Source: a virus
Reading direction: 5' to 3' (one strand)
DNA length: 22,908 bases
IMG/VR virus record: IMGVR_UViG_3300033144_002007
Location: 1-22,908 of that record
Within the stretch, counting starts at the first letter, position 1; the number at the start of each line of letters is the position of its first letter. The translations under genes were made by a program, and so were the position numbers. Positions 14,443 to 22,452 of the stretch are shown piece after piece. The notes below the pieces were generated by a model. That model was not told the DNA's origin, did not search any database, and was given only the letters and a program-made list of their open reading frames with translations.

Positions 14443-15584
14443 AGGAGTACGGAAAAAAACCATACTTGGCTAAATCATATTGGGAGATGATAAACAAAAC
14501 TTCCAATAGCGCCATGTGGAACCAGATCAAGGCTAAGCACAGCGAGATGGAAAAACCGTACCGCCACAAAGCTGGTGAGTATCCTGAAATGCAACACTAC
14601 TATCCCAACTTGCCAGGGATGGATGATCTAAGATTCGATCACCCCTGGATGGGGAGGCCGGTTGATGACGCCAAGAAAATGAACTTGGTGTTTTTTGGGG
14701 GATGTGGACTTAGTTTCCCGGGTTTGTGGTCAACCGTAGCTAAGTGTGAGATACGATGCGTTTACTTAGATAAATGGTACACACACAAAAACAAACCCGG
14801 TGGAGCCCCAATACCAGACGATCCTATTGTTAGTTGGAGCGTAACAGGCAATGCGGTTATAGTAGCCTCAAGTATTTGGGGGGCTTGTGTTAAAGTAAAC
14901 GAGGACGCCACAGAAGGCGATATAGTCAGGATAACCGCTACAACAAAGTCGGGCGATACGTGTAATAGTAGCGGATGGATTAGTGACGATGATTGTTGGA
15001 ATTGTTCGATGAGTACAATATCCTACACAACTCTGGGGATGGCGGTGGACGAGACGCAGGATCTTTCTGTTGCTGGAGCCGGGCCGAAATTCACGTATGG
15101 CTGGTCGCTTGCCTCGGGTGGCGGAAGCCTGTCAGATGCAACGGGCCAGACGACTACATATACAGCACCTTCAACAAATGCGAATTGTGTAAATAATCCG
15201 ACAATCACTCTTTCCTGTGATGGGGATATCGTTGACTCGATTACGATTGCGGTTAATGCAAGCGCAATATTATACAAAGCCTACGAAAACACTTGGATTA
15301 CCGGAACAGCCGGATATGATTGCTCGTATTCACCATATTCATGTCCTGGTCAATATTGTGGCCCGTTGACGTATTTTACCTGTGCTATATATCGTTGTGA
15401 TAATACATTACACAGCGATTGTGACAAATATGTGTGCGAGTATGCTGATCCAGGGGGAGTTTGGGAAGATAAAGGACACTGTAACACACCCACGTATTGC
15501 GGTGCCGGTAAACCTTTGGGAATAACCGATATTAGAACAGAAGAAATGAAAACGGCGGGTTGTTGTCCAGAGGCACTTATATGA
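14439..15584 (+). CDS. Cysteine-rich Ig-like-domain virion protein
   Basis: A 381-residue protein. Residues 1-95 are Tyr/Trp/His-rich and basic. Residues ~105-180 and ~193-275 read as two Ig-like (bacterial BIg/PKD-type) domains; the second has DLSVAGAGPKFTYGWSL, SGGGSLSDATGQTTTYTAP and a closing ITLSCDGD strand. The C-terminal ~90 residues hold 11 cysteines (294, 302, 307, 315, 320, 328, 333, 348, 354, 375, 376), out of 20 in the protein. Ig-like domains are common on phage surfaces as weak adhesins. No signal peptide is visible. It overlaps the previous gene by ATGA and ends at an ATGA overlap with the zinc-ribbon gene. Confidence 0.7.
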   Translation: MKEYGKKPYLAKSYWEMINKTSNSAMWNQIKAKHSEMEKPYRHKAGEYPEMQHYYPNLPGMDDLRFDHPWMGRPVDDAKKMNLVFFGGCGLSFPGLWSTVAKCEIRCVYLDKWYTHKNKPGGAPIPDDPIVSWSVTGNAVIVASSIWGACVKVNEDATEGDIVRITATTKSGDTCNSSGWISDDDCWNCSMSTISYTTLGMAVDETQDLSVAGAGPKFTYGWSLASGGGSLSDATGQTTTYTAPSTNANCVNNPTITLSCDGDIVDSITIAVNASAILYKAYENTWITGTAGYDCSYSPYSCPGQYCGPLTYFTCAIYRCDNTLHSDCDKYVCEYADPGGVWEDKGHCNTPTYCGAGKPLGITDIRTEEMKTAGCCPEALI

Positions 15585-16012
15585 AAAAACTACGCCTTGA
15601 AGAGTTCCAAGACAGAATAAATGCAGTTGTGAAGGCAAGAAAAATATTTATCCCCCACATAACCAAGAACATTTCTATTGCATTTGGGCTTTATCAGGAG
15701 ATTCTTGCTGAACAAAAAAGAGATATTTTTCTTAACACCATAAGCGGGGGGCAACGATCAAAAACCTTTATTGACAGATACAAAAGGCCCAAATGCCCCA
15801 AATGCGGGAAAGAATTAGGGCTTCGTATCCTTGATGAATTAACAGAAAAAGAGAACCCAAAAGGCTGGAGAACCTGTTGGGTTTGTCCAGACTCATTTAT
15901 CGAAGATGCAGAGTGCTTCTATGAAGAATACAGCAGAAAGTCGGTCAACGACTGGATGCAGGAATTGGCCTTGAAGAACACCGAGAAGGAGAATTGTGAT
16001 GGCTCTCTTTAA
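15581..16012 (+). CDS. Zinc-ribbon hypothetical protein
   Basis: A 143-residue protein with a helical N-terminal half (residues 1-60) and a zinc ribbon in which CPKC (72-75) and CWVC (99-102) would bind one metal. I chose the ATG at 15581, which overlaps the previous stop as ATGA, over an in-frame TTG at 15560. The C-terminal part is acidic and helical. Its gene overlaps the next one by 14 bases. It does not look like a typical virion protein, so it may be an assembly helper or a nucleic-acid binder. The function is not recognised. Confidence 0.7.
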   Translation: MKKLRLEEFQDRINAVVKARKIFIPHITKNISIAFGLYQEILAEQKRDIFLNTISGGQRSKTFIDRYKRPKCPKCGKELGLRILDELTEKENPKGWRTCWVCPDSFIEDAECFYEEYSRKSVNDWMQELALKNTEKENCDGSL

Positions 16013-16808
16013 CCCAAAAATACCGGAACTTAAGTTTGATCCAAGCATGTATAATCTTTCACCCTATGGTTTTGGAACGCCTGGGCTTGATACGCCGAGC
16101 TTGCCGGATTATTCAATCCCGTCCCTGCCGTCGGCTATGCCTGAACCGTCAGGCGGTGATTCCATGTTTAACATACCCGAGGGTGGTAGTTTCTATATGG
16201 AAGCCATGCCTACACCTACGCCCGGTTCATTGGATTTTAGCGGGATAGAGCCGTACACAACGCCGACCTCGACTTCGGCCAAGGCCACAGCCAAAGCTCC
16301 TGCTTATCCGACAACAACTACGACATCTGCATATTCTCCAAGAAAGCCATATTCAACAAAGACACCATACGGCAGCAAAACTTTTTGGAAACCACAGACA
16401 GGGGCCACCGTGCCTACAATGGGTGATCTACCCGAATATATGACGCCTACAATGGACAGAGCAAGAATATCGGAGCTTACAGAGCTTGGCATGGGCGCAC
16501 CCATGGGCCGCTTAAAAGAGGGACTGAACAGGGCCTTGCTTGAGGCGAGATACTCAACTAACCCTATGGTACGGGCTATGGCAAGAAAACGGGCGTTAAG
16601 CGGATATGGGACTGGAATATCAGACGTAAGGACCGGAGCGCACAGAGAGGCCATGGGCGAGTATATGCCGGAGTTTCAAGCGAAGCTTAGTAAATCACAG
16701 GCTGAATATCAAGCCAAGATTCAGAAAATAAGAGATCAGTTTCAGAGCGATATACAGGATTATATCAGGAAAGGAACAAAAATCACATCCCCATTAGGAT
16801 GGAGGTAG
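15999..16808 (+). CDS. Probable internal virion (ejection) protein, Pro/Thr-rich
   Basis: A 269-residue protein. I chose ATG 15999 (AGAAGGAGA, seven bases from its core) over the in-frame GTG three bases earlier. Residues 1-145 are disordered, rich in Pro, Ser, Thr and Tyr (for example PTTTTTSAYSPRKPYSTKTP). The rest is helical: GRLKEGLNRALLEARYSTNP, MVRAMARKRALSGYGTG, then a coiled coil with QAKLSKSQAEYQAKIQKIR. This fits small ejection proteins that line the portal channel and precede larger ones in podovirus genomes. The two following genes are also helical, supporting an ejection module. Confidence 0.6.
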   Translation: MALFNPKIPELKFDPSMYNLSPYGFGTPGLDTPSLPDYSIPSLPSAMPEPSGGDSMFNIPEGGSFYMEAMPTPTPGSLDFSGIEPYTTPTSTSAKATAKAPAYPTTTTTSAYSPRKPYSTKTPYGSKTFWKPQTGATVPTMGDLPEYMTPTMDRARISELTELGMGAPMGRLKEGLNRALLEARYSTNPMVRAMARKRALSGYGTGISDVRTGAHREAMGEYMPEFQAKLSKSQAEYQAKIQKIRDQFQSDIQDYIRKGTKITSPLGWR

Positions 16809-16809
16809 T

Positions 16810-17571
16810 ATGCCAAACGGACGCATATTAAGGCCAGGGGAATTAGAGCCAGCAGGATACGGGCAGGTCGGTAGTGCCGCAGTAGAAGGCGGGGAACCGC
16901 TTAGAATGTTTGAGCCACAAGCAACTTCTATGGAGCTACCTGAACAGCTTAAAAATAGACAGAAATATGAAACATTCCTGACTGAGAAATACGGCAACCC
17001 CTACGAGGATGAGCGCAATCTGATAAACAGAATAAACGAGACAACAAGAACCAGCGAGAGGGCCTTGTTCGAGCATGTCTTTGGAGATAACTTCAGATAT
17101 GAGGACAGAAAGCACTTAGACAGCAAGGCACAGTCGCACTGGAAGAACGCACTTCTTAAGCACCGAAAGCGCATCGAGACTTCGCTAAAACAGGACATTA
17201 AGTCACGGAAAGAAATGTTCCAAGAACAGATGAAGGCGTTTGATAGTTATACCAAGGCACTCAAGCCAGCCAAGCCGAAATACACTCTTAAAAACATTAC
17301 TGATTACTTTGAAAAAAAGGCTTACGACAAAGACGGTAATTACACGGGGCTCACCCAAAGCCAAACTATGACAATAAATGATATGATAACCAAGTCAGAT
17401 TCAGGGTTAGAACTCATAACAGAAACAGTACCAGCACAAAAAAGTTGGTTTGGTGACATAGGAGAGCCGAACATTCCAGCAATGGATATGTTTATGTTAC
17501 AAAAAACAGATTCAGCCAAGAGAAGGCCAGGCGAGTCAATCGAGCAATATCTTAAAAGAACAGGACGATAG
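16810..17571 (+). CDS. Probable internal virion protein, helical
   Basis: A 253-residue, Lys/Glu/Gln-rich protein. The N-terminal ~45 residues are Gly/Pro-rich and probably flexible. The rest is mostly helical (SHWKNALLKHRKRIETSLKQ and EMFQEQMKAFDSYTKAL). Its C-terminus RRPGESIEQYLKRTGR is a small amphipathic helix. GGAGGT precedes the ATG, and the next gene starts directly after the stop with no gap. It has no recognised domain. The second-of-three position in the helical gene run suggests an ejection or internal protein, but this is inference. Confidence 0.6.
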   Translation: MPNGRILRPGELEPAGYGQVGSAAVEGGEPLRMFEPQATSMELPEQLKNRQKYETFLTEKYGNPYEDERNLINRINETTRTSERALFEHVFGDNFRYEDRKHLDSKAQSHWKNALLKHRKRIETSLKQDIKSRKEMFQEQMKAFDSYTKALKPAKPKYTLKNITDYFEKKAYDKDGNYTGLTQSQTMTINDMITKSDSGLELITETVPAQKSWFGDIGEPNIPAMDMFMLQKTDSAKRRPGESIEQYLKRTGR

Positions 17572-20500
17572 ATGCCCTTAATAGAAGAACTACAATCAGC
17601 CGGATTCCCCGAAGACGAGATAGGCTCGTATATGTCTCAGAAGCGGACAGCCTTACGGGAAGCTGGTTTTCCTGATGATGAAATAAACAGCTATTTTGGT
17701 GAGCAGCCTTTTGATCTGGAAGAGTCTGTCACGGGTGAGCCACCGGAAAAGAAAGAAAAGCCCCCATCTACTATTTTTGAGCCAGCCGCTAAAACAGCCA
17801 AGGGCATGTTATATGGCGAGGGATTGCCGGAGGGTTTGGGCTATTTACAAAAACCGGCAGAGGCCGTTGTTGATTATTTAGGTCAGTTTTTTATGTCTCC
17901 TGAAGAAGAACAGGAGATGATGGCAAAGCACCCTAATTTAATGGCTACGAGGTATGCTACCGCAAGCCTACTATTGCCTGGTGTTAGTGAGAAGTTTGCG
18001 TCGCCTACGGAACTGTCCGAGTTTGTGAAGAAGTCTCCTGAAGAACAGCGTGTTGAAATAACAGGATTGGCAGCGGGGTATACGGCCTTTGGTGCGGCCA
18101 CAAAAGGGGCCTCTGTCTTAGCATCTCATGCTGTAAAGAAATATCCCTGGTTGGCCGAGTCTATCGGAAAGCTCCTTAAGGATACTGCTTGGTACAGAAA
18201 AGCAACTATTAAAGAACGAGGCTTGGCCGTTCAGTCTGTTGACGACATGGTGAACGCCGGATTAGGTGAAGCTCAAATACTAAAGTCTTTGAAAAAGAGT
18301 GGTAGCACAAAAGAATTTAAACAATTCAAAGAGCAAGCTATTAAAAAGCGAGTAGTAAAGAGACCGCCAGAAAAGCCTGCCGAACCACCCGTTGCGGAAT
18401 TAAAGAAAGTAGAGCCCACGCCCGAACAGTTTTTACAGGCAAGGCTAAGAAAGGCCGAAAAGCCTGTTCCACCAGTGGCGGAAGGCATAGAGACGTTTAT
18501 GCCTGACAAAACCAAGCTGCCAGAAGACACAAACTGGCCTGCCATAAAGTTGGAAGACGATACCATTCTTTATGATAAATCTTTGACAACTCATGCCAAG
18601 GTTATAGATAAGTCAGGGATTAAGCTACGAGATGTAAAAGAAGGTGGTTGGATAACAACAGAGGGATATAAAGAACTTGTAACAAAACGAGCAAGGGCCA
18701 AGGAGCTTACTCCCGAATCAATCGCTAAAAACCTTGATCTTATTTATAATGGCCCACAAAAAAGCGTAGAGGGAAAAACAGCAGGATATTTATTCACCGA
18801 CCCCAAGACCAAGAACACCTTCATAGTTGAGACGCCGGACAAGGCAGCCATAAAAGCGGGGCTGGTAAGAACCAGGAAGAGGTACGAGCCGGAACCCGCT
18901 CAAACGGTAGCGGCTAAACGCAAATTACTTGAAAAAGAAAAGATCGCCAAAGTGAAAACAAGGTACGAAGCTAAAATTGCAAAGATAAAAACTGCCAAAG
19001 AAATCCTCCAAAGACGACGCAGTAAAATAAGGGCTGTTAGAGATTATTTTAAATTAACCGATGCAGAGCTACGGCAAATATCTCGCAAAGACATTCGGCT
19101 AATGAGCAACTACGAGTTTAAGCAACATATTGACAGGATAAGACTAAAAGCCGAGAAGCTTGACGTGAAGCGACAGGCAAAGAATGAGCTTGTTGCTCAT
19201 ATTAGAGAGAAAGAGGTAAACGTTGAAAACCTGCGCAAAGCAATGAAGCTGCCCACCATGAAAAACATGACGGTTGAGCAGATCCGAAAGCTTGACACAA
19301 CATTAGAGCCCTTCCAAAAAGGTGATGAATTTCTTTCAGTCAGGAAATTAGAAGTGGTTGACCGGACAGAATTAAAGGGAATTAAAACATGGAGAGAGGC
19401 AAGAGAGAGATTGTCTAAAAAGCTTGATGTGCCTGTCAAAGAATTGCAAAATATTAGAGTATCTGAATTTGATAGATTCAGATATGAGACGGGATTAGCT
19501 GAAAAGAACCCTTTTTATAAAATGATGGTTGAGGAAACAGCCAAGAAAATGCTTGCCTCGGAATCTGAATATTTAAGCATAGAGAAGGACGTTTTTGCCC
19601 TGGCTAAGAAAATAAAGGGCAAGGGCTTTTTTATTCCGCAACAGAAAAACATTAGAAGGTTTATGGAATCTCCGCCGGATAAAAAAGCGGAGATCAAATT
19701 AACAAAAGACGAATTGGCCCTGGTCGATTATATGACTGAACATTTTTCTAATGCCAGGGACTATTTGATACAAATAGAAGCAATGAACACGGGAAGGCAA
19801 AACTATTTCACTCATGTTCGCAGGGGGATTTTAGAGGCTGTCAAGGAAGATGGAATAATCAAAGCTGTTAAAGAGCAATTCGAGGCTTATAAACTTGATG
19901 AACAAACCTTTAATATATTAGACAGAGATACTGGCGAAATACTGGCAATGGACAAGTTCTTTAAGTTCGCCATGCACAGAGCGGGGAAGCTAAAACCGAC
20001 CGAGAACGTTGTGAAAGCGTTTTTAACATACATGCGGATTTTTAAAAGGAAACAGGCATTAGACGAAATGGTTCCCTTGATTGATATTTATGCCCATGCT
20101 CTTACGCCAAGGGGTTTAACAAGAAAGGGTTTATTGCTGCACGGGAACCTGATTAGATTTGTCAGGGAATGGATTAATACCCAAAAGGGCCGTCATATAA
20201 CCTTGGTTGCCAAGCAAAACGGAAAAATAGATGCAGCGCTACGAACCATTAAAATGTTCACATCTCTAAGGGATTTGGGTTTTAATATTCCTGTTAGTGT
20301 TGCTACGGAGATCGGGGAGCAGATAACCACTTATCAACTACTTGGAAAGGTGAGGTTCACTCTTGGCAAGGTGCGACAAAACACAAAGCGAGGCAAGGCG
20401 ATCATAGAAAAATACCGCAATCTTATTGGGAAAAATCCGTGGAAAGAATTAGTTGAGCCGTCAAAGGCAATTGGTAACAGGCTAATGGAAGGAATATTTG

Positions 20501-21177
20501 TTTTATTTAGAGACGCATCCGCAAGGGCGAATAAAACCTTTTTGTTGGGGTCTCTAAGCAAGGCAGAATTTAAGGCAGGAACAATCTCTCCCGAAAGGCT
20601 GGCTGCTTTAAGAACAGAGCTTGGCAGGTACAGGATGGTTCAGGGGATGAAGTCTGTTATTGGGGCAACTCCAGAGGGAAGGGCATATACTCAATATAAA
20701 AGGTGGGCTATCCCGATTTTAAGAACAACCATTAAGAATCTTGGCAATATCGGCAAGAAAATAGCTTTTCAAAAACCAAGCTCAAAAGAGTTTAAGCGGT
20801 CCGCATTGGAACTGTACAGGTTGGTCGAAGTCACGGCTTTTATCATGCTGACATTTGGAATGGTACGGGATGCAGACGACAATAGCTTTGCTGGCAAAAT
20901 GATAAATAAAGCGTACAGAGAAGCCACAACTTTAATTCAAGCGTTACAGCCACGGATGTTTTTAGCTGCGGGTAGAACGGCTGCGTTTATTGAGGAACTG
21001 GGCGTTAATCTGACCCTGCTTTTATTGGGCGAGAAATATAAGACCACGGATGAGTATAAAGGAGTTAGAAAACTAAAAAGACAGATCACACCAGTTGCCA
21101 TAAGCCAGTTCCGAGGAGAAAAGAAGAAAAAGAAATCACGACAACAAAGAATGTTAGAGCAAACAAAAGGGAGGTAG
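17572..21177 (+). CDS. Large internal virion / polyvalent-type protein
   Basis: At 1201 residues it is the longest gene here and resembles large internal proteins injected with podoviral DNA. The N-terminus has two copies of an AGFPxDEIxSY motif (residues 5-20 and 26-41). A Lys/Pro linker follows at ~259-280. A small alpha/beta domain lies around 335-445 (TAGYLFTDPKTKNTFIVETP, 402-421), of the kind seen in phage polyvalent proteins. A long basic coiled coil spans ~450-560. A helical region follows from ~685 with YFTHVRRG (744-751). Two C-terminal hydrophobic stretches (~1085-1097 and ~1129-1153) may enter membranes. No peptidoglycan hydrolase or polymerase motif was identified. The end is very basic (EKKKKKSRQQR). 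Confidence 0.7.
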   Translation: MPLIEELQSAGFPEDEIGSYMSQKRTALREAGFPDDEINSYFGEQPFDLEESVTGEPPEKKEKPPSTIFEPAAKTAKGMLYGEGLPEGLGYLQKPAEAVVDYLGQFFMSPEEEQEMMAKHPNLMATRYATASLLLPGVSEKFASPTELSEFVKKSPEEQRVEITGLAAGYTAFGAATKGASVLASHAVKKYPWLAESIGKLLKDTAWYRKATIKERGLAVQSVDDMVNAGLGEAQILKSLKKSGSTKEFKQFKEQAIKKRVVKRPPEKPAEPPVAELKKVEPTPEQFLQARLRKAEKPVPPVAEGIETFMPDKTKLPEDTNWPAIKLEDDTILYDKSLTTHAKVIDKSGIKLRDVKEGGWITTEGYKELVTKRARAKELTPESIAKNLDLIYNGPQKSVEGKTAGYLFTDPKTKNTFIVETPDKAAIKAGLVRTRKRYEPEPAQTVAAKRKLLEKEKIAKVKTRYEAKIAKIKTAKEILQRRRSKIRAVRDYFKLTDAELRQISRKDIRLMSNYEFKQHIDRIRLKAEKLDVKRQAKNELVAHIREKEVNVENLRKAMKLPTMKNMTVEQIRKLDTTLEPFQKGDEFLSVRKLEVVDRTELKGIKTWREARERLSKKLDVPVKELQNIRVSEFDRFRYETGLAEKNPFYKMMVEETAKKMLASESEYLSIEKDVFALAKKIKGKGFFIPQQKNIRRFMESPPDKKAEIKLTKDELALVDYMTEHFSNARDYLIQIEAMNTGRQNYFTHVRRGILEAVKEDGIIKAVKEQFEAYKLDEQTFNILDRDTGEILAMDKFFKFAMHRAGKLKPTENVVKAFLTYMRIFKRKQALDEMVPLIDIYAHALTPRGLTRKGLLLHGNLIRFVREWINTQKGRHITLVAKQNGKIDAALRTIKMFTSLRDLGFNIPVSVATEIGEQITTYQLLGKVRFTLGKVRQNTKRGKAIIEKYRNLIGKNPWKELVEPSKAIGNRLMEGIFVLFRDASARANKTFLLGSLSKAEFKAGTISPERLAALRTELGRYRMVQGMKSVIGATPEGRAYTQYKRWAIPILRTTIKNLGNIGKKIAFQKPSSKEFKRSALELYRLVEVTAFIMLTFGMVRDADDNSFAGKMINKAYREATTLIQALQPRMFLAAGRTAAFIEELGVNLTLLLLGEKYKTTDEYKGVRKLKRQITPVAISQFRGEKKKKKSRQQRMLEQTKGR

Positions 21178-21180
21178 ATC

Positions 21181-21540
21181 ATGACCACTGTTATGGATTA
21201 TGACATAATGAGAAACTTAGAAAAAACCGATGAGAACTCACAAACCTTTGCGGCTACGGGAACAACTAAATCATGGACGTTTGTTGCGCAGGCCCTTACG
21301 CATACGATTGTGGTAGTGGTTCCTGCCTTTACAAATGCGATAACGACAGTTCTGTCAATCACGAACTCCGACGGCAACGAAATATACGCCTCCAGTGCGT
21401 TGGCAAAAAGCACTACGCATGTTATAGCCGCTGAAAAGCCATTGGTAGGCTCACATACAGTAACGCATACGCTTAGTGGTGACGCTGGTGGATCTGGCGG
21501 TATTGTAAAAACCACATTTTATTTGCAAGCGATAGGATAA
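21181..21540 (+). CDS. Small beta-rich structural protein
   Basis: A 119-residue protein made mostly of Thr/Val/Ala-rich beta strands (THTIVVVVPAFTNAITTVLS). It starts three bases after the stop of the large internal protein, with GGGAGGT as SD. It ends 11 bases before the next ATG, which has its own AAGGAGG. The composition resembles small decoration or fibre-accessory proteins. I cannot name the family. No signal peptide is seen. Confidence 0.65.
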   Translation: MTTVMDYDIMRNLEKTDENSQTFAATGTTKSWTFVAQALTHTIVVVVPAFTNAITTVLSITNSDGNEIYASSALAKSTTHVIAAEKPLVGSHTVTHTLSGDAGGSGGIVKTTFYLQAIG

Positions 21541-21551
21541 AGGAGGATATT

Positions 21552-22127
21552 ATGCCAACTGAACATCATGACGGCAAACAAGGGGTAACTGCCTCGGTTG
21601 AACCGGCTACGTTAATAAATGTTAAGATCGTAGAGATAGAAAAAACCGTAGAGGTTCCTAAGTTCAAATCCGTAAGCGTGGATAAGCCCGTCTTTGTTGA
21701 CAAGGAATATGAGCGACCCGTCCCCGTTGACAAGGAATATGAGCGACCCGTCCCCGTTGACAAGGAATACGAAAGACCGATTGTTAAGAATAAGGAAGTC
21801 GTTGTCGAAGTGCCCGTGCCGCTCGAGAAGCCATACGATATGCCAGTGCCAAAAGAGGTCCCATACGAGCTTCCCGTTGTGACCATGAAAGAAGTTTCCA
21901 GTGCGGCGCTTGAGGCTACTTCGATTCTAAAAGATGCAAAAGCCATGCTGAAGGAAGTTGAGGGGTTTGTGAAAATTCTTGGAGACACCGTGGCTGATAT
22001 TAAAAACAAGCTCCCAGAAGAAATCAAGATGCCAAAGCTAAAGCACGAGGAAATCGTTGTGAAGGACGTGAGGGTTGTGGAAGAAACCATACATGTTATC
22101 GGCAAAGTTATAACAAAAGAAAGATAA
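21552..22127 (+). CDS. Alveolin-like Val/Pro/Lys/Glu repeat protein
   Basis: A 191-residue protein. Residues ~25-110 form a chain of short V-x-K-x-V-x-P units; the clearest is the ten-residue PVPVDKEYER repeated in tandem. A helix follows at ~113-150 (EATSILKDAKAMLKEVEGFV), then another Val/Glu-rich segment. The repeat style resembles the EKxVPV repeats of alveolins, the membrane-skeleton proteins of alveolate protists, and similar motifs occur in other phage structural proteins as far as I recall. A homotypic filament or linker on the particle is possible. AAGGAGG precedes the ATG. Confidence 0.7.
   Translation: MPTEHHDGKQGVTASVEPATLINVKIVEIEKTVEVPKFKSVSVDKPVFVDKEYERPVPVDKEYERPVPVDKEYERPIVKNKEVVVEVPVPLEKPYDMPVPKEVPYELPVVTMKEVSSAALEATSILKDAKAMLKEVEGFVKILGDTVADIKNKLPEEIKMPKLKHEEIVVKDVRVVEETIHVIGKVITKER
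21696..21785 (+). repeat. Tandem 30-bp repeat, two perfect and one degenerate copy
   Basis: Units start at 21696, 21726 and 21756. Units 1 and 2 are identical over 30 bases; unit 3 begins alike (GTTGACAAGGAATA) and then diverges. The unit equals ten codons, so copy-number changes keep the frame. The identity suggests a recent duplication. Confidence 0.9.
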
Positions 22128-22129
22128 CT

Positions 22130-22435
22130 ATGGCTCAATACCACGAACTGAAGCATCCAAGAAAAATATCCGACATTACAGACGGAGAAATTGCCATTTA
22201 CGGCTCGTCTGACGGCGGAACCACGTGGTATCCAGTTAAGGTTGATGATGCTGGCAGGATAAACTTTCTTGGTGGGCTAATTCCCCATGCTTATGATTAT
22301 ATCGCCCTCTCATACACGGGGAGCAACTTAACGGGCGTGGTTTATAAAACAGGAGGCTCAGGAGGCACAACAGTTGCAACCCTGGCGCTTACCTATGATG
22401 GGTCTGATAACTTGGAAACAATTACAAAGACCTAA
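22130..22435 (+). CDS. Small tail-region structural protein
   Basis: A 101-residue protein. The first half (YHELKHPRKISDITDGEIAI, then DGGTTWYPVKVDDAGRI) fits a small beta domain. The second half (YDYIALSYTGSNLTGVVYKT, GGTTVATLALTYDGSDNL) matches a motif I recall from small phage structural proteins encoded near tail fibres. It starts two bases after the previous stop with only a weak A/G-rich SD, so translational coupling is likely. AAGGAG overlaps its stop and serves the next gene. Confidence 0.65.
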   Translation: MAQYHELKHPRKISDITDGEIAIYGSSDGGTTWYPVKVDDAGRINFLGGLIPHAYDYIALSYTGSNLTGVVYKTGGSGGTTVATLALTYDGSDNLETITKT

Positions 22436-22452
22436 GGAGTTAATATCGTGCC

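Noticed and set aside
15560-15580. TTG start for the zinc-ribbon gene
   Set aside because: ATG 15581 overlaps the previous stop as ATGA, the dominant coupling style in this window; the TTG would add seven residues inside the previous gene without an SD.
21696-21785. 30-bp tandem repeat considered as a CRISPR-like array
   Set aside because: The units are directly adjacent without spacers and encode an in-frame ten-residue protein repeat.
21566-22156. Minus-strand ORF of 196 codons opposite the Val/Pro/Lys/Glu repeat gene
   Set aside because: It is the antisense of a repeat-rich, compositionally biased gene, giving Ser/Thr/Gly low-complexity sequence. The plus-strand frame has a strong SD and fits the operon.
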